The notes: generated by a model not told the origin, from the letters alone. 64,000 nt of DNA from Paramesorhizobium deserti (GCF_001558695.1 NZ_LNTU01000023.1:558001-622000), one strand, 5' to 3'; counted from the stretch's first letter, positions 17,274 through 26,590 are shown. Made by a program: numbers and translations.

Positions 17274-19733
17274 ATGCGGCGGATCATCAAAGGCCTTTTG
17301 TGGCTTGTGTTTTCCCTTCTTCCGCTCGCATTGCTCGCAATCGTCATCATCTATATCTGGATCGCCCGGTCGGTCGCGCCAGCAAGCGGCGAAGCGCAAC
17401 TGGCGGGCCTCACCGCGCCGGTGACGGTGGTGCGTGACCGAAACGCTGTGCCGCATATATCAGGCGCATCGCTGGAAGATGTGGCCATGGCGCTGGGCTT
17501 CGTCCACGCGCAGGAGCGGCTCTGGCAGATGGAGGTGGCGCGCATGGCCGCGCAGGGACGGCTCTCGGAAGTCTTCGGCGAGCCGACGATCGCCACCGAT
17601 ATGTTCCTGCGTACGCTCGATACCTATGGCGCGGCGGCCGCTTCCTTCGATGCGCTCAATGAGAAGGACCGCGGGGTGATCGAAGCCTATGCGCGCGGCG
17701 TCAACGCGTTTCTCGAGCAGAACGACCGGCCGTTCGCCTCGAAATTCTCGCCCGAATTCGTTCTGCTTAACCGCAGGCCGGAACCATGGCGGACCACGGA
17801 TGTGGTGGCCGCCGTCAAGATGATGTCGATAACGCTCGGCGCCAATATCGCGGAGGAGATGGAGCGGCTCAAATTCGCGCGTCTCGGGATGACGGACGCG
17901 GAAATCAACGACCTTCTGCCGCCGCTCAAGGAGGACGCGCCGCCGCCCCTGCCGGATCTCAAGACCGTGCTCGGGCTGGAGAGCGGGCCGATCAGTGCGG
18001 CTCGACCGGCCGAGCAGCGTTTCGCCGCGCTCGACCGCATGATGGGGCAGGGCGCATCGAACAATTGGGTGCTTGCGGGAGAAAAGACCGAGACCGGCAA
18101 GCCCATCCTGGCCAATGATCCGCATCTGGACTTTTCCGCGCCCTCGCTCTGGTACCTGGTGCATCTCCAGGTGAAGGGGCGGGATGGCGACGCGCGCAAT
18201 CTCGTCGGCGTCACCCTGCCGGGAACGCCGCTGGTCTTCCTCGGGCGCAATGATCGCGTTGCCTGGGGCTTCACCAACACGGCAGCCGATACGCAGGACA
18301 TTTTCGTGGAGCGGATTAATCCGGCAAATCCCGATGAATATCTGACGCCCGATGGCTACAGGCCCTTCGAAAAGCGGGTGGAAACGATCCGCGTGAAGGA
18401 CGGGCGGGACCTGACCTTCGAGCGCCGCGCCACCCGCCACGGCCCCGTGCTGCCGGCGAGCTATCGCGGACTTCAGCGCTATCTGCCCAGCGGAACCGTC
18501 CCGGCGCTGCAATGGACGGCGCTCGCCCGTGACGATACCACGATGTCGGCCGGCTTTCGGCTGTGGGATTTCCAATCGGTTTCGGAATTTCTCGATGGCA
18601 TGCATGATTTCGTGACGCCGATGCAGTCGATGGTGGTGGCGGATGTCGATGGCAATATCGGACTGATCGCGCCGGGCCGCGTACCAGTGCGCGATCCCGC
18701 CAACAAGATCATGGGGCGGGCACCCGTGCCCGGCTGGGATGCGACCTATGACTGGAAGGGCTATATCCCCTATGAGGCGCTTCCGCGCCAGTATAATCCC
18801 CCACGCGGAGCCATCGGCACGGCCAACAGCAAGATCGTCAATGCTAGCTATGCGCCCTTCCTGACCTTCGACTGGGACGAGGAGTGGCGGCGCGACCGTA
18901 TCGCCACGCTGGTGCTCGGCAGCAGCGTAAAGCAGACGATGGAAACCAACCGGCAGGCGCAGGGAGACGATTATTCGCCGGCCTATGCCGCGCTGGGCCC
19001 GGTCATGCTCGATCTCATCGAGGGGCGCAACGACGTGAACAGCGAGGATGTCATGGCGCTGAGGCGCTGGGACTACCGGCAGGACAAGACACGGGGTGAG
19101 CCGCTGATCTTCGAGGCTTGGCTGCGCTTTGCCACCAAGCGCATCATCTCGGACGATCTCGGCGATGCCTTCCCCGGGTTCTGGCGGGCAAGAGCCAACG
19201 CGATGCTGCGCTGGCTGTCGCCCCATCCCGCGCGCGACTGGTGCGACGACAGGCGCACGGCGGAGCGCGAAAGCTGCGGCGACGTGCTGGCGCTTGCCTT
19301 GGAGGACGCCCTCTCCGATCTCGAACAGCGCCTCGGCTCAGACCGGGAGACGTGGAATTGGGGCACACTGCACTATGCCTATGGCGCGCACCGACCCTTC
19401 GCGCGGGTCAAGCCGCTCGACCTGATATTCGACGTCAACGAGCCGGCGTCCGGCGGCTCCTACACGCTCGATCGCGGCACGCCGAACTGGAACGACGAGG
19501 ACAATCCTTACCGGGCGACGCATGGCACCAGCTATCGCGGCATATTCGATCTGAGCAATCTCGACCGGTCGACCTATATCCAGACGACCGGCCAGTCGGG
19601 CAATGCGCTGTCGCCGCATTATCGCGACATGGCGGAACGCTGGGGCCGGATCGAGGCGATCGCCGTTCCCGTGTCGGAAGCAGCCTATCAGGACGGATTG
19701 CTCGGAACGTGGCGGCTGTTGCCGCGGGAGTGA
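17274..19733 (+). CDS. Penicillin acylase family N-terminal-nucleophile hydrolase
   Basis: Periplasmic amidase of the penicillin/acyl-homoserine-lactone acylase superfamily. The 819-residue precursor starts with a basic stretch and a hydrophobic anchor or uncleaved signal (residues ~7-27). The alpha chain contains MALGFVHAQERLWQMEVAR; autoproteolysis is expected before the nucleophile Ser in GASNNWVLAG near residue 262. Downstream are the oxyanion-hole region and NDRVAWGFTN. ATG 17274 has GGAGAGG upstream; a start at 17217 would lack a signal anchor. The natural substrate may be an N-acylated amino acid, a beta-lactam or an acyl-homoserine lactone; no quorum genes are nearby. Confidence 0.88.
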   Translation: MRRIIKGLLWLVFSLLPLALLAIVIIYIWIARSVAPASGEAQLAGLTAPVTVVRDRNAVPHISGASLEDVAMALGFVHAQERLWQMEVARMAAQGRLSEVFGEPTIATDMFLRTLDTYGAAAASFDALNEKDRGVIEAYARGVNAFLEQNDRPFASKFSPEFVLLNRRPEPWRTTDVVAAVKMMSITLGANIAEEMERLKFARLGMTDAEINDLLPPLKEDAPPPLPDLKTVLGLESGPISAARPAEQRFAALDRMMGQGASNNWVLAGEKTETGKPILANDPHLDFSAPSLWYLVHLQVKGRDGDARNLVGVTLPGTPLVFLGRNDRVAWGFTNTAADTQDIFVERINPANPDEYLTPDGYRPFEKRVETIRVKDGRDLTFERRATRHGPVLPASYRGLQRYLPSGTVPALQWTALARDDTTMSAGFRLWDFQSVSEFLDGMHDFVTPMQSMVVADVDGNIGLIAPGRVPVRDPANKIMGRAPVPGWDATYDWKGYIPYEALPRQYNPPRGAIGTANSKIVNASYAPFLTFDWDEEWRRDRIATLVLGSSVKQTMETNRQAQGDDYSPAYAALGPVMLDLIEGRNDVNSEDVMALRRWDYRQDKTRGEPLIFEAWLRFATKRIISDDLGDAFPGFWRARANAMLRWLSPHPARDWCDDRRTAERESCGDVLALALEDALSDLEQRLGSDRETWNWGTLHYAYGAHRPFARVKPLDLIFDVNEPASGGSYTLDRGTPNWNDEDNPYRATHGTSYRGIFDLSNLDRSTYIQTTGQSGNALSPHYRDMAERWGRIEAIAVPVSEAAYQDGLLGTWRLLPRE

Positions 19734-19803
19734 TGGGCGTTGTTTGGAGGGGCCTGTCTTAATGAATCGCGGACGCTGAAATCAGCAGTCTTAATGTCTT
19801 GAC

Positions 19804-19896
19804 CGCTGGTGGAATGGCAATGTTCCGGAATGGATCCTCGGGCTTGACCCGAGGATCCATTCCGGAACGTCCCAAACCGAAAACAGGCTTCGTATT
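19804..19896. repeat. CCTCGGG-family palindrome, best copy
   Basis: The core at 19822-19868 is a perfect 21-bp stem, GTTCCGGAATGGATCCTCGG(G) with its complement, around loop CTTGA. The left flank CGCTGGTGGAATGGCA and the right flank CCAAACCGAAAACAGGCTTC match those of the other copies, giving a unit of about 90 bases. It lies between the convergent penicillin-acylase and GST genes. Confidence 0.87.
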
Positions 19897-19950
19897 TGTC
19901 GGCACCATGCTCTATAAATAGAAGCGCCTTCGACCTGAAATTGAACGCTC

Positions 19951-20571
19951 TTACGTCAGCGGCGTCATCACGCTCCTGGCATAGGCGGGGCGCTCCTGCA
20001 ACCGCTTGTACCAGGCGGTGAGATGGGGAAACTCGGGGCGGTCGATCGGAAGCTCCATCCAGGCATAGACGAACACGCCGAGCGGTATGTCGCCGATGCC
20101 GAACTCGGCGCCGGAAAGCCATGGCTGGCCGGAGAGCGCCTTTTCCGGCACTTCGAGAGCCTTGGCGAACGCAGTCACGCCGCGGGCCTTGATCGCCGGA
20201 TCGCGCTTGTCCTCGGGCAGCCTGACCGTATGCCATATGATGTCGACGAAGGGGCTGGCGAGGGTCGTGCTTGCCCAGTCCATCCATTTTTCCGCATCGG
20301 CGCGCCTGGCCGCATCGTCGATCCAAAGCTTGCCCACGCCGTATTTCGCGGCGAGATAGCGGGCGATGGCGTTGGATTCCCAGAGAATGAAACCGTCATC
20401 CTCGATCACCGGCACAAGTCCGTTGGGGTTGAGCGCGCGGAACTCCGGCGTATCGACGATGCCATGTGCGCCGCCGGCGATGATGTGTTCGTATTCCAGG
20501 TCCAGCTCGGCCGCCGCCCAAAGTGCCTTCTTTACATTGGTCGAGTTGGGCCTACCCCAGATTTTCAGCAT
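19951..20571 (-). CDS. Glutathione S-transferase family protein
   Basis: Cytosolic GST-fold protein of 206 residues. The N-terminal thioredoxin-like domain has MLKIWGRPNSTNVKKALW, the cis-proline segment GLVPVIEDDGFILWESNAI (glutathione gamma-glutamyl binding by the ES pair), and an all-helical C-terminal domain with the N-capping motif GAEFGIGDIPLG. The catalytic residue is probably the Ser in RPNSTNV, as in beta/theta-like enzymes. The gene lies 18 bases downstream of the amino-acid permease operon on the same strand and may be its last cistron. The substrate is unknown. Confidence 0.88.
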   Translation of the reverse strand: MLKIWGRPNSTNVKKALWAAAELDLEYEHIIAGGAHGIVDTPEFRALNPNGLVPVIEDDGFILWESNAIARYLAAKYGVGKLWIDDAARRADAEKWMDWASTTLASPFVDIIWHTVRLPEDKRDPAIKARGVTAFAKALEVPEKALSGQPWLSGAEFGIGDIPLGVFVYAWMELPIDRPEFPHLTAWYKRLQERPAYARSVMTPLT

Positions 20572-20589
20572 ATGCGGTTTCCTGATTGT

Positions 20590-21420
20590 TTAGCGGATGA
20601 GATGGCGCGTAAGACGTCGTTCTATCCGATCCCAGACATTGCGCAGCATTTCCACGATCACGAGGTAGATTACAGCCGCCCAGAGATAGGTCTGGAAATC
20701 AAATGTTCGTGCATAGGCGCGGCGCGTCTCGCCCATCAGGTCATAGACGGTGATGATGGCGACGAGGGCCGAGCTCTTGAGCAGCAGGATGATCTCGTTG
20801 CCGTAGGGGCGGAGCGCCACGATCAGGGCCTGCGGCATGATGATCTTCCAGAATATCACCAGCTTGGAAAGGCCGAGGGCGGCGGCGCCTTCCCACTGGC
20901 CGATGGGCACGCTCTTGATGGCGCCGCGCAGGATTTCCGCCTGGTAGGCGGCGGTGTTGAGCGTGAAGGCAAATATGGCGCAATTCCAGGCGTCGCGGAA
21001 AAATACCCACAACCCCCATTCCTGCAGGAAGGGGCGGAAGGAGCCGAAGCCGTAATAGATCAGGAAGGTCTGTGCGAGCAGCGGCGTGCCCCGGAAAAAA
21101 TAGACATAGGCATATGCGAGCCCGCGGAAGATGCGGTTCTTCGACATGCGGCCCGCGGCGACCGGTATTGAAACGACGGCGCCAAGCAGGACCGAGATGG
21201 AAACAAGCGCCAGCGTCGTCTTCAAGCCCGACCAGTAGCGGGGGCCATAGGTCTCGAAAAGGTCGATGCGCCAGGCATCGTAGAGATAGATGGCGAGGCC
21301 GGTGAAAAACGCCAGCCAGATGGCGACGATGACGTAGCCCGCCACACGCTTTGCCGTCCATGGGCGGGGCAGAGCGGGCGGGGGAAGCATGGCTTCGGCG
21401 GTGGTGCGTCCAGTCGGCAT
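20590..21420 (-). CDS. Polar amino-acid ABC transporter permease (HisM-like)
   Basis: Inner-membrane permease of a basic/polar amino-acid importer. The 276-residue protein has a longer N-terminus than usual, then about five helices and the EAA loop GAAALGLSKLVIFWKIIMPQA that docks to the ATPase. Its start shares one base with the stop of the second permease (TGATG), so they are translationally coupled. Together with 21420-22145 and the binding protein at 22274-23080 this is a HisJQM-type set. The ATPase gene that normally follows is missing; a GST gene lies in its place. Confidence 0.88.
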   Translation of the reverse strand: MPTGRTTAEAMLPPPALPRPWTAKRVAGYVIVAIWLAFFTGLAIYLYDAWRIDLFETYGPRYWSGLKTTLALVSISVLLGAVVSIPVAAGRMSKNRIFRGLAYAYVYFFRGTPLLAQTFLIYYGFGSFRPFLQEWGLWVFFRDAWNCAIFAFTLNTAAYQAEILRGAIKSVPIGQWEGAAALGLSKLVIFWKIIMPQALIVALRPYGNEIILLLKSSALVAIITVYDLMGETRRAYARTFDFQTYLWAAVIYLVIVEMLRNVWDRIERRLTRHLIR

Positions 21421-22145
21421 CAGGCGCGCTCCTTGCCCATATTCTGGCTTTGGTACGCCCAGTTCTCTATGCGGGTGATGAAGAAGGACGAGATGATGGC
21501 GAGGATCAGGTAGAGCAGGCAGGCAGTGCCGAAGAACAGGAAGGCTTCCTTGGTCACGCGCGCCGCCACGCCGGTCTGGCGCAGGATGTCGGAAAGGCCG
21601 ATGACCGATATGAGCGAGGTGTCCTTCAGAAGGACCATCCAGAGGTTGGCGAGACCCGGCAGCGCAATGCGGATCAGTTGCGGCAGGACGATCTTGCGCA
21701 TGGTCAGCCAGTTCGAGAGGCCGATGGCATAGCCGGCCTCGTACTGCCCGACGGGAATGGCGCGGAAAGCCGACAGGAAAACCTCGCTCGCGTAGGAGGA
21801 GAAGACCACGCCCAGCGCCAGCATGCCGGCGGCGTAGGAGTTGATCTCGACCGTTGCATTGATGCCGAGCATCGCAATGGCCTTCTGAAGGCCGATCTGC
21901 GCGCCGAAATAGACCAGGAAGAGCGTCAGCAGCTCAGGCAGTCCGCGGAATATGGTGGTGTAGATATTGGCGGCAAGCCTCAAGGACGGCTCCTTGGATT
22001 GCTTGCCCAGGGCGACGAAGAATCCGGCCAGCAAGCCGAAAGGCAATGTCGCTAGCGCGAGTGATACGGTGATGAGCACGCCGCTGGCTATGCTCTTTCC
22101 CCAGCCTCCTTCGCCGAAGCTCAGAAGCGCCGCGTAATGCTCCAT
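21420..22145 (-). CDS. Polar amino-acid ABC transporter permease (HisQ-like)
   Basis: Second permease subunit, 241 residues, with the EAA loop EAGYAIGLSNWLTMRKIVLPQ (split around the conserved Gly) and helices ahead of it containing RGLPELLTLFLVYFGAQ. A good ribosome-binding site (GAGGG and AGG) precedes ATG 22145. Upstream lies the intrinsic terminator at 22213-22240, so this gene is probably expressed at a lower level than the binding protein. It would form a heterodimer with the HisM-like subunit. Confidence 0.88.
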   Translation of the reverse strand: MEHYAALLSFGEGGWGKSIASGVLITVSLALATLPFGLLAGFFVALGKQSKEPSLRLAANIYTTIFRGLPELLTLFLVYFGAQIGLQKAIAMLGINATVEINSYAAGMLALGVVFSSYASEVFLSAFRAIPVGQYEAGYAIGLSNWLTMRKIVLPQLIRIALPGLANLWMVLLKDTSLISVIGLSDILRQTGVAARVTKEAFLFFGTACLLYLILAIISSFFITRIENWAYQSQNMGKERA

Positions 22146-22212
22146 TCGCCTGTCCCTCTTCGGGATCGCCGATAGCCTGATCGGTCGTCCCTGATCTTTT
22201 CTTCTTGTTTTG

Positions 22213-22240
22213 GAAAAACGGCGGAAATCCTTTCCGCCGT
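22213..22240 (-). terminator. Intrinsic terminator between binding-protein and permease genes
   Basis: Read on the minus strand: a 10-bp perfect stem ACGGCGGAAA with a 3-base loop and its complement, followed by TTTTT. It lies 33 bases after the binding-protein stop and before the HisQ-like permease. Such partial terminators in ABC operons let the binding protein be made in excess over the membrane subunits. Confidence 0.75.
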
Positions 22241-22273
22241 CTCCCTTTCACTCGAGTATCGGCAATCGTCCGA

Positions 22274-23080
22274 TCAGCTCTCGCCGCCGTAAGCGTCGAA
22301 ATCGAAGTACTTGTCGTTGATTTCCTTGTACTTGCCGTTGGCGCGAATGGCGGCAATCGCCTCGTTGAACTTCTCCACCAGTTCGGGGCGTCCCTTCTTG
22401 ATGGCGACACCGGCGCCGGGGCCGTGGATCTCGATCACCGGAGTGATCGTGCCGACGATCTTGCAGCAGGCGCCGGCATCGGTATTCAGCCACTCCTGAA
22501 GCGTGACGATGTCGTCATTGGCGGCGTCGAGGCGGCCATTGGCGAGGTCGAGACGATATTCGTCGGCGGTCGGATAGGACTTGATCTCACTGTCCGTATA
22601 GGTCTGTTCAGAGTAGTTGGCGTGGGTGGTCGAGCCCTGCACGCCGATGGTCTTGCCGGCGAGGTCTTCCTTGGTCACGCCCTTGATGTCGGTATCCTTG
22701 GGCGCGGCGATAGCGGGCGGCGTGTTATAATATTTATTGGAGAAGTCGACCTGCTTCTGACGCTCTTCGGTGATCGACATCGAGGCGATATAAGCGTCGA
22801 ACTTGCCGGCCTGCAGCGCAGGAATGGCGCCGTCCCATTCCTGGGCGACGAAGGTGCACTCCGCCTTCATTTCCTCGCACAGCGCCTTGGCGATATCGAT
22901 GTCGAAGCCTTCGAGCTTGCCATCGGGGGTCAGCGTGTTGAAGGGCGGGTACGCGCCCTCGGAGGCGATGGTGAGTTTCAGCTTCTCCTGAGCCTGGGCG
23001 TTGTCCATCGCAACCGCGCCCATCGTCAAAGCAAGGGCGGTCGCGGACGCTGCAAGAGCGAAACGCTTCATGATACGCAT
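22274..23080 (-). CDS. Amino-acid ABC transporter substrate-binding protein (HisJ/ArgT-like)
   Basis: Periplasmic binding protein of 268 residues. A signal peptide ends near residue 30 (...AMDNAQA), followed by LTIASEGAYPPFNTLTPDGK, the cluster 3 signature FDIDIAKALCEEMKAEC, and GVQGSTTHANY. The two cysteines spaced as in HisJ/LAO proteins (CEEMKAEC) support a lysine/arginine/ornithine/histidine-type ligand. ATG 23080 has GAGG six bases upstream. It is the first gene of the importer operon, with a 235-base upstream gap to mobB that should hold the promoter. Confidence 0.9.
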   Translation of the reverse strand: MRIMKRFALAASATALALTMGAVAMDNAQAQEKLKLTIASEGAYPPFNTLTPDGKLEGFDIDIAKALCEEMKAECTFVAQEWDGAIPALQAGKFDAYIASMSITEERQKQVDFSNKYYNTPPAIAAPKDTDIKGVTKEDLAGKTIGVQGSTTHANYSEQTYTDSEIKSYPTADEYRLDLANGRLDAANDDIVTLQEWLNTDAGACCKIVGTITPVIEIHGPGAGVAIKKGRPELVEKFNEAIAAIRANGKYKEINDKYFDFDAYGGES

Positions 23081-23315
23081 GTCATACCTCTTCTGTTAAA
23101 GCCCGGCTGTTCCCCGTCCATTTTTTTGGTTCAGCCTTCGGGCGAAGGTCGCGGTCACCCGCGCCTGGGAAGGAATATTCCCATTTTTTTCATTGTAAAA
23201 GCAACAGGTAATAGCGGGCTGTTGCAAGCGAGTGATAATGCAAAATCCATGGCAAATCGTCGCAACTTTATTGCGTGGCATCCCTGAAACCTGCAATTTT
23301 CACGAAAATTGGCGT

Positions 23316-23822
23316 TCAGCGCAGGCCGGATTGCATCTCGATGAAATCGGCGGTTCGCGCGATGTCGTCGAGATCGAAAACGGGAATGGTTTCACCCGAA
23401 ACGGGATGGTCGCTGGCGATGGCGAGGATATTCGGATCACTTGCCGAAAGTCGATCGCCCTTGCGGCCCTCCGTCCTGCGCGCCTCGATCTTCTTGTGGG
23501 GTTCGCGCTTGTAGCCTTCCACGAGGACCAGGTCGCAGGGAGCGAGCCGCTCGATGATTTCGTCCAGCGAGGGTTCGTTTTCATCCTGCAGCTCATGCAT
23601 CAGCGCCCAGCGGCGATTGGAGACGATGGCGACCTCGCCGGCGCCGGCCTTGCGGTGGCGGAAGGAGTCGGTGCCCTCATGGTCGATGTCGAAATCATGA
23701 TGGGCGTGCTTGATGGTGGAGACGCGCCAGCCGCGCCGCGTCAGTTCCTCGACGAGGCGCACGGTCAGGGTCGTCTTGCCGGAATTCTTCCAGCCGGTGA
23801 TGCCGAAAACGCGTTTGCTCAT
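23316..23822 (-). CDS. mobB: Molybdopterin-guanine dinucleotide biosynthesis adaptor
   Basis: GTP-binding partner of MobA in attaching GMP to molybdopterin. The 168-residue product starts with the P-loop GITGWKNSGKTTL (residues ~8-20), then the MobB signature STIKHAHHDFDIDHEGTDS and LVLVEGYKREPHKKIEARR. Its start overlaps the mobA stop as ATGA, so the pair is coupled. It is the last gene of the EamA-mobA-mobB group. Confidence 0.92.
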   Translation of the reverse strand: MSKRVFGITGWKNSGKTTLTVRLVEELTRRGWRVSTIKHAHHDFDIDHEGTDSFRHRKAGAGEVAIVSNRRWALMHELQDENEPSLDEIIERLAPCDLVLVEGYKREPHKKIEARRTEGRKGDRLSASDPNILAIASDHPVSGETIPVFDLDDIARTADFIEMQSGLR

Positions 23823-24478
23823 GAGTGAAGTTTTTTCAGCAATTCCTCGGCTTGCGCAAGGTCATCGCGCGTATTGATGTTGAAGAAAGGATCGACGGTC
23901 AGCCCGTCCGCCGTCTTCAGCGGATCGAAATGCACCTCGGCGACGGCATGCCGTTTCGCCCAGGCGCTGACCCTCGGCTTTTCGCCGCTGACAAGCCAAT
24001 CGGCGAGATCGGGTTCGAGCGCGACGGGCCAAAGCCCGAAAACGGGATGGAGATTGCCGCCTGACGCCGCCATGGCGATATCGGCTTCTTCTTCCCGCTG
24101 CGCCTCCTTGAGGCGGGAGACCAGATCGGCGGGAAAGAAGGGGGTGTCGGCGGCAACGGTGACGATATGGGTGGGCCTTGCGTCCTCATCCATATCAAGG
24201 GCATGGCGCATCGCAGCCTGCAGGCCGGCGAGGGGGCCGTGATAGCCGGTGATGCGGTCCTCAACGACAGGCAGGGCGAATTGGGCGAAGCGTGCGGGAT
24301 CGCCATTGGCGTTGATGACCAGAAGAGGGAGCTGCGGGCGCAGTTTTTCGATGACATGGGCAATCAGTGGCTTTTTGCCGAGCGTCAGGAGGCCTTTGTC
24401 GTCGCCACCCATGCGCTGCGAACGTCCCCCGGCGAGGATCACTCCCAGCAGTTCGTGAGCGGCATTTTCGATCATCAT
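23819..24478 (-). CDS. mobA: Molybdenum cofactor guanylyltransferase
   Basis: Transfers GMP from GTP to molybdopterin to make MGD for DMSO-reductase-family enzymes. The 219-residue product has the nucleotide-binding GVILAGGRSQRMGGDDKGLL near the N-terminus, DRITGYHGPLAGLQAAM, the metal-binding AADTPFFPADLV and the C-terminal PFFNINTRDDL. ATG 24478 (or the next codon, 24475) is preferred because AGG precedes it and because longer frames overlap the upstream transporter. The upstream EamA gene stops one base away. The overlap with mobB is four bases. Confidence 0.92.
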   Translation of the reverse strand: MMIENAAHELLGVILAGGRSQRMGGDDKGLLTLGKKPLIAHVIEKLRPQLPLLVINANGDPARFAQFALPVVEDRITGYHGPLAGLQAAMRHALDMDEDARPTHIVTVAADTPFFPADLVSRLKEAQREEEADIAMAASGGNLHPVFGLWPVALEPDLADWLVSGEKPRVSAWAKRHAVAEVHFDPLKTADGLTVDPFFNINTRDDLAQAEELLKKLHS

Positions 24479-24479
24479 C

Positions 24480-25415
24480 CTATTCCACCCTGGCCGCCGC
24501 CGCAGCTTCATCAGGCAGCTTGACCGCCGAAGATGCAACCCGGCCGCGGCGGGCGACGACGCTTTCGCGATAGAGCGTGTAGATGCCGCTCAGGACCACG
24601 ATGGCCGAACCGATGATCGTCGGCAGACCGGGAATATCGCCGAAGATCACGAAACCGAGCAGGATCGACCACAGCAGGCTAGTATAGCGGAACGGAGAGA
24701 CGAAGGAGATTTCGCCCTCGCGCATCGCCAGTATGATGAAATGATAGCCGATCAGCAGGAGAAGGGAGGCGATCACGAGAAGACCTATTTCACTCCAGCC
24801 GACCGGCGACCAGCCTCCCATGGGAACGACTAGCGCCGCGCCGGTCAGGGTGACGGCAAAAGAGGTAAGCGCAGAAATCATCAGCGTCGGGATGACATCC
24901 GGCACGCGCCTGGTCGCCAGGTCGCGGCAGGCGGTGAAGGCGACGCCTGCCAGAAGCAGAAGGGCATAGGGGCTTATGCCGTCGGTGCCCGGACGCACTA
25001 TGATCAGGACGCCGACAAAGCCGATGGTGATCGCCAGCCAGCGCCGCCAGCCGACCTGCTCCTTGAGGAACAGGGCGGCGCACATGGTGACGGCGAGAGG
25101 GACGGACTGGAAGACGGCCGAGGTGAAAGCCAGAGGCAGGTGCGCCAGTGCGACGAGATAGGCGATGGTCGCGCCCATCTCGCCGAAGGCGCGCAGCAGG
25201 ATCATCGGGTGCAGCGCCTTGCGCACCGGGATCAGGGCCCTGCGCTGCCGCGCGATGAGCAGGATTACCGTTGTGGCGAGGAGGCCCCGCAAAAGCATGA
25301 TCTGGCCGGTATTCATGCTTTCGGAGAGATATTTGGTGATGGAATCGTTGACGGTGAAACTCGCCATGGCGAGCATCATGAAAATACAGCTGCGGACGTT
25401 GGGGGAAAGCGCCAC
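24480..25415 (-). CDS. EamA/DMT-family transporter
   Basis: Integral membrane protein of 311 residues with about ten hydrophobic helices in two EamA repeats; the first begins SCIFMMLAMASFTVNDSI and the second ends ILLGFVIFGDIPGLPTIIG. The family exports amino acids, nucleosides or metabolites; the substrate cannot be read here. The start is GTG 25415 with weak upstream signal, so a slightly different start is possible. It lies tightly ahead of mobA, so may be co-transcribed with the molybdenum cofactor genes, though a functional link is not established. moaA lies 120 bases upstream on the same strand. Confidence 0.85.
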   Translation of the reverse strand: MALSPNVRSCIFMMLAMASFTVNDSITKYLSESMNTGQIMLLRGLLATTVILLIARQRRALIPVRKALHPMILLRAFGEMGATIAYLVALAHLPLAFTSAVFQSVPLAVTMCAALFLKEQVGWRRWLAITIGFVGVLIIVRPGTDGISPYALLLLAGVAFTACRDLATRRVPDVIPTLMISALTSFAVTLTGAALVVPMGGWSPVGWSEIGLLVIASLLLLIGYHFIILAMREGEISFVSPFRYTSLLWSILLGFVIFGDIPGLPTIIGSAIVVLSGIYTLYRESVVARRGRVASSAVKLPDEAAAAARVE

Positions 25416-25534
25416 GATGATGATTCCGGTTGATCATCCATTTATCGCGCGTCGCGGTTCCGCGCGACCGGAATTTTGTCATCGCGGGATGCGAAAGATA
25501 AGTTTTTCCGCCGCTGGGACAGGTTGTCGCGGAA

Positions 25535-26584
25535 TCAACCGCCGGTAACGCTCATGTGGCGCGATACGGCGGGGCGGTTGTGGCGGCGGTCTATGACGAA
25601 GTCGTGGCCCTTGGGCTTGCGGCCGATGGCCTCGTCGATCACCTGGGAAAGAAGCTCATTGCCCTCGGAAGCCCGCAGCGGTGCACGCAGATCCGCCGCA
25701 TCCTCCTGGCCGAGGCACATGAAGAGCGTGCCCGTGCAGGTGATGCGCACACGGTTGCAGCTTTCGCAGAAATTATGCGTCATCGGCGTGATGAAGCCGA
25801 GCCTGCCGCCGGTTTCGCCGAGTTCGACATAGCGGGCGGGGCCGCCGGTCTTATAGGGAATGTCCGTCAGGGTGAATTCTCGGGCGAGCGAGGCGCGCAG
25901 CATGGAAAGTGGCAGATACTGGTCGGTGCGATCGAGATCGATCTCGCCCATCGGCATTGTCTCGATCAGCGTCATGTCCATGCCGCGGCCATGGGCCCAG
26001 CGGATCATCTCCGGGATTTCATGCTCGTTGAAGCCTTTCAGCGCCACGGCATTGATCTTGACCTTGATCCCGGCGGCCTGGGCGGCGTCGATGCCTTCGA
26101 GAACACGGCCAAGCTCACCCCAGCGGGTGATGGTGCGGAACTTGTCGGCATCGAGCGTGTCGAGCGAGACATTGATGCGCTTCACGCCACAATCGGCAAG
26201 TTCCGCTGCATGGCGGGCAAGCTGCGACCCATTGGTAGTCAGGGTCAGCTCTTCGAGCGCGCCGGAGCGAAGGTGGCGCGAGAGCTCGCGGATCAGATGC
26301 ATGATGTTCTTGCGGACCAGCGGCTCACCGCCGGTCAACCGCAATTTGCGCACGCCCTTCTCGATGAAGACGGTGCAGAGCCGGTCGAGCTCTTCGAGCG
26401 AAAGCAGGTCCTTCTTCGGCAGGAAGGTCATGTTTTCCGCCATGCAATAGGTGCAGCGGAAATCGCAACGGTCCGTCACCGAGACGCGTAAGTAAGTGAT
26501 CGCCCGGCCGAAGGGGTCGATCATCGGCGTTTCGGCGCTCAAGACATTCTGATCTGCCGGATGATTCACTGTCGTCTCGTCCAA
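25535..26584 (-). CDS. moaA: GTP 3',8-cyclase, molybdenum cofactor step 1
   Basis: Radical-SAM enzyme that rearranges GTP for cyclic pyranopterin formation. The 349-residue product has the SAM cluster Cys at ~40, 44 and 47 ([11 protein letters not shown]), a second C-terminal cluster in [10 protein letters not shown] with a third Cys in [10 protein letters not shown], and the required C-terminal Gly-Gly (MSVTGG). I choose TTG 26584: a strong AAGGAGGAG lies six bases upstream, whereas GTG 26638 and ATG 26524 have no such site. moaA, mobA and mobB on one strand show the Moco pathway is partly clustered here; moaC, moeA, moaD and moaE are not in view. Confidence 0.92.
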   Translation of the reverse strand: MDETTVNHPADQNVLSAETPMIDPFGRAITYLRVSVTDRCDFRCTYCMAENMTFLPKKDLLSLEELDRLCTVFIEKGVRKLRLTGGEPLVRKNIMHLIRELSRHLRSGALEELTLTTNGSQLARHAAELADCGVKRINVSLDTLDADKFRTITRWGELGRVLEGIDAAQAAGIKVKINAVALKGFNEHEIPEMIRWAHGRGMDMTLIETMPMGEIDLDRTDQYLPLSMLRASLAREFTLTDIPYKTGGPARYVELGETGGRLGFITPMTHNFCESCNRVRITCTGTLFMCLGQEDAADLRAPLRASEGNELLSQVIDEAIGRKPKGHDFVIDRRHNRPAVSRHMSVTGG

Positions 26585-26590
26585 GAATTG

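Noticed and set aside
17460-19226. A 588-codon frame opposite the penicillin acylase gene
   Set aside because: Shadow frame; the plus strand has the Ntn-hydrolase motifs throughout.
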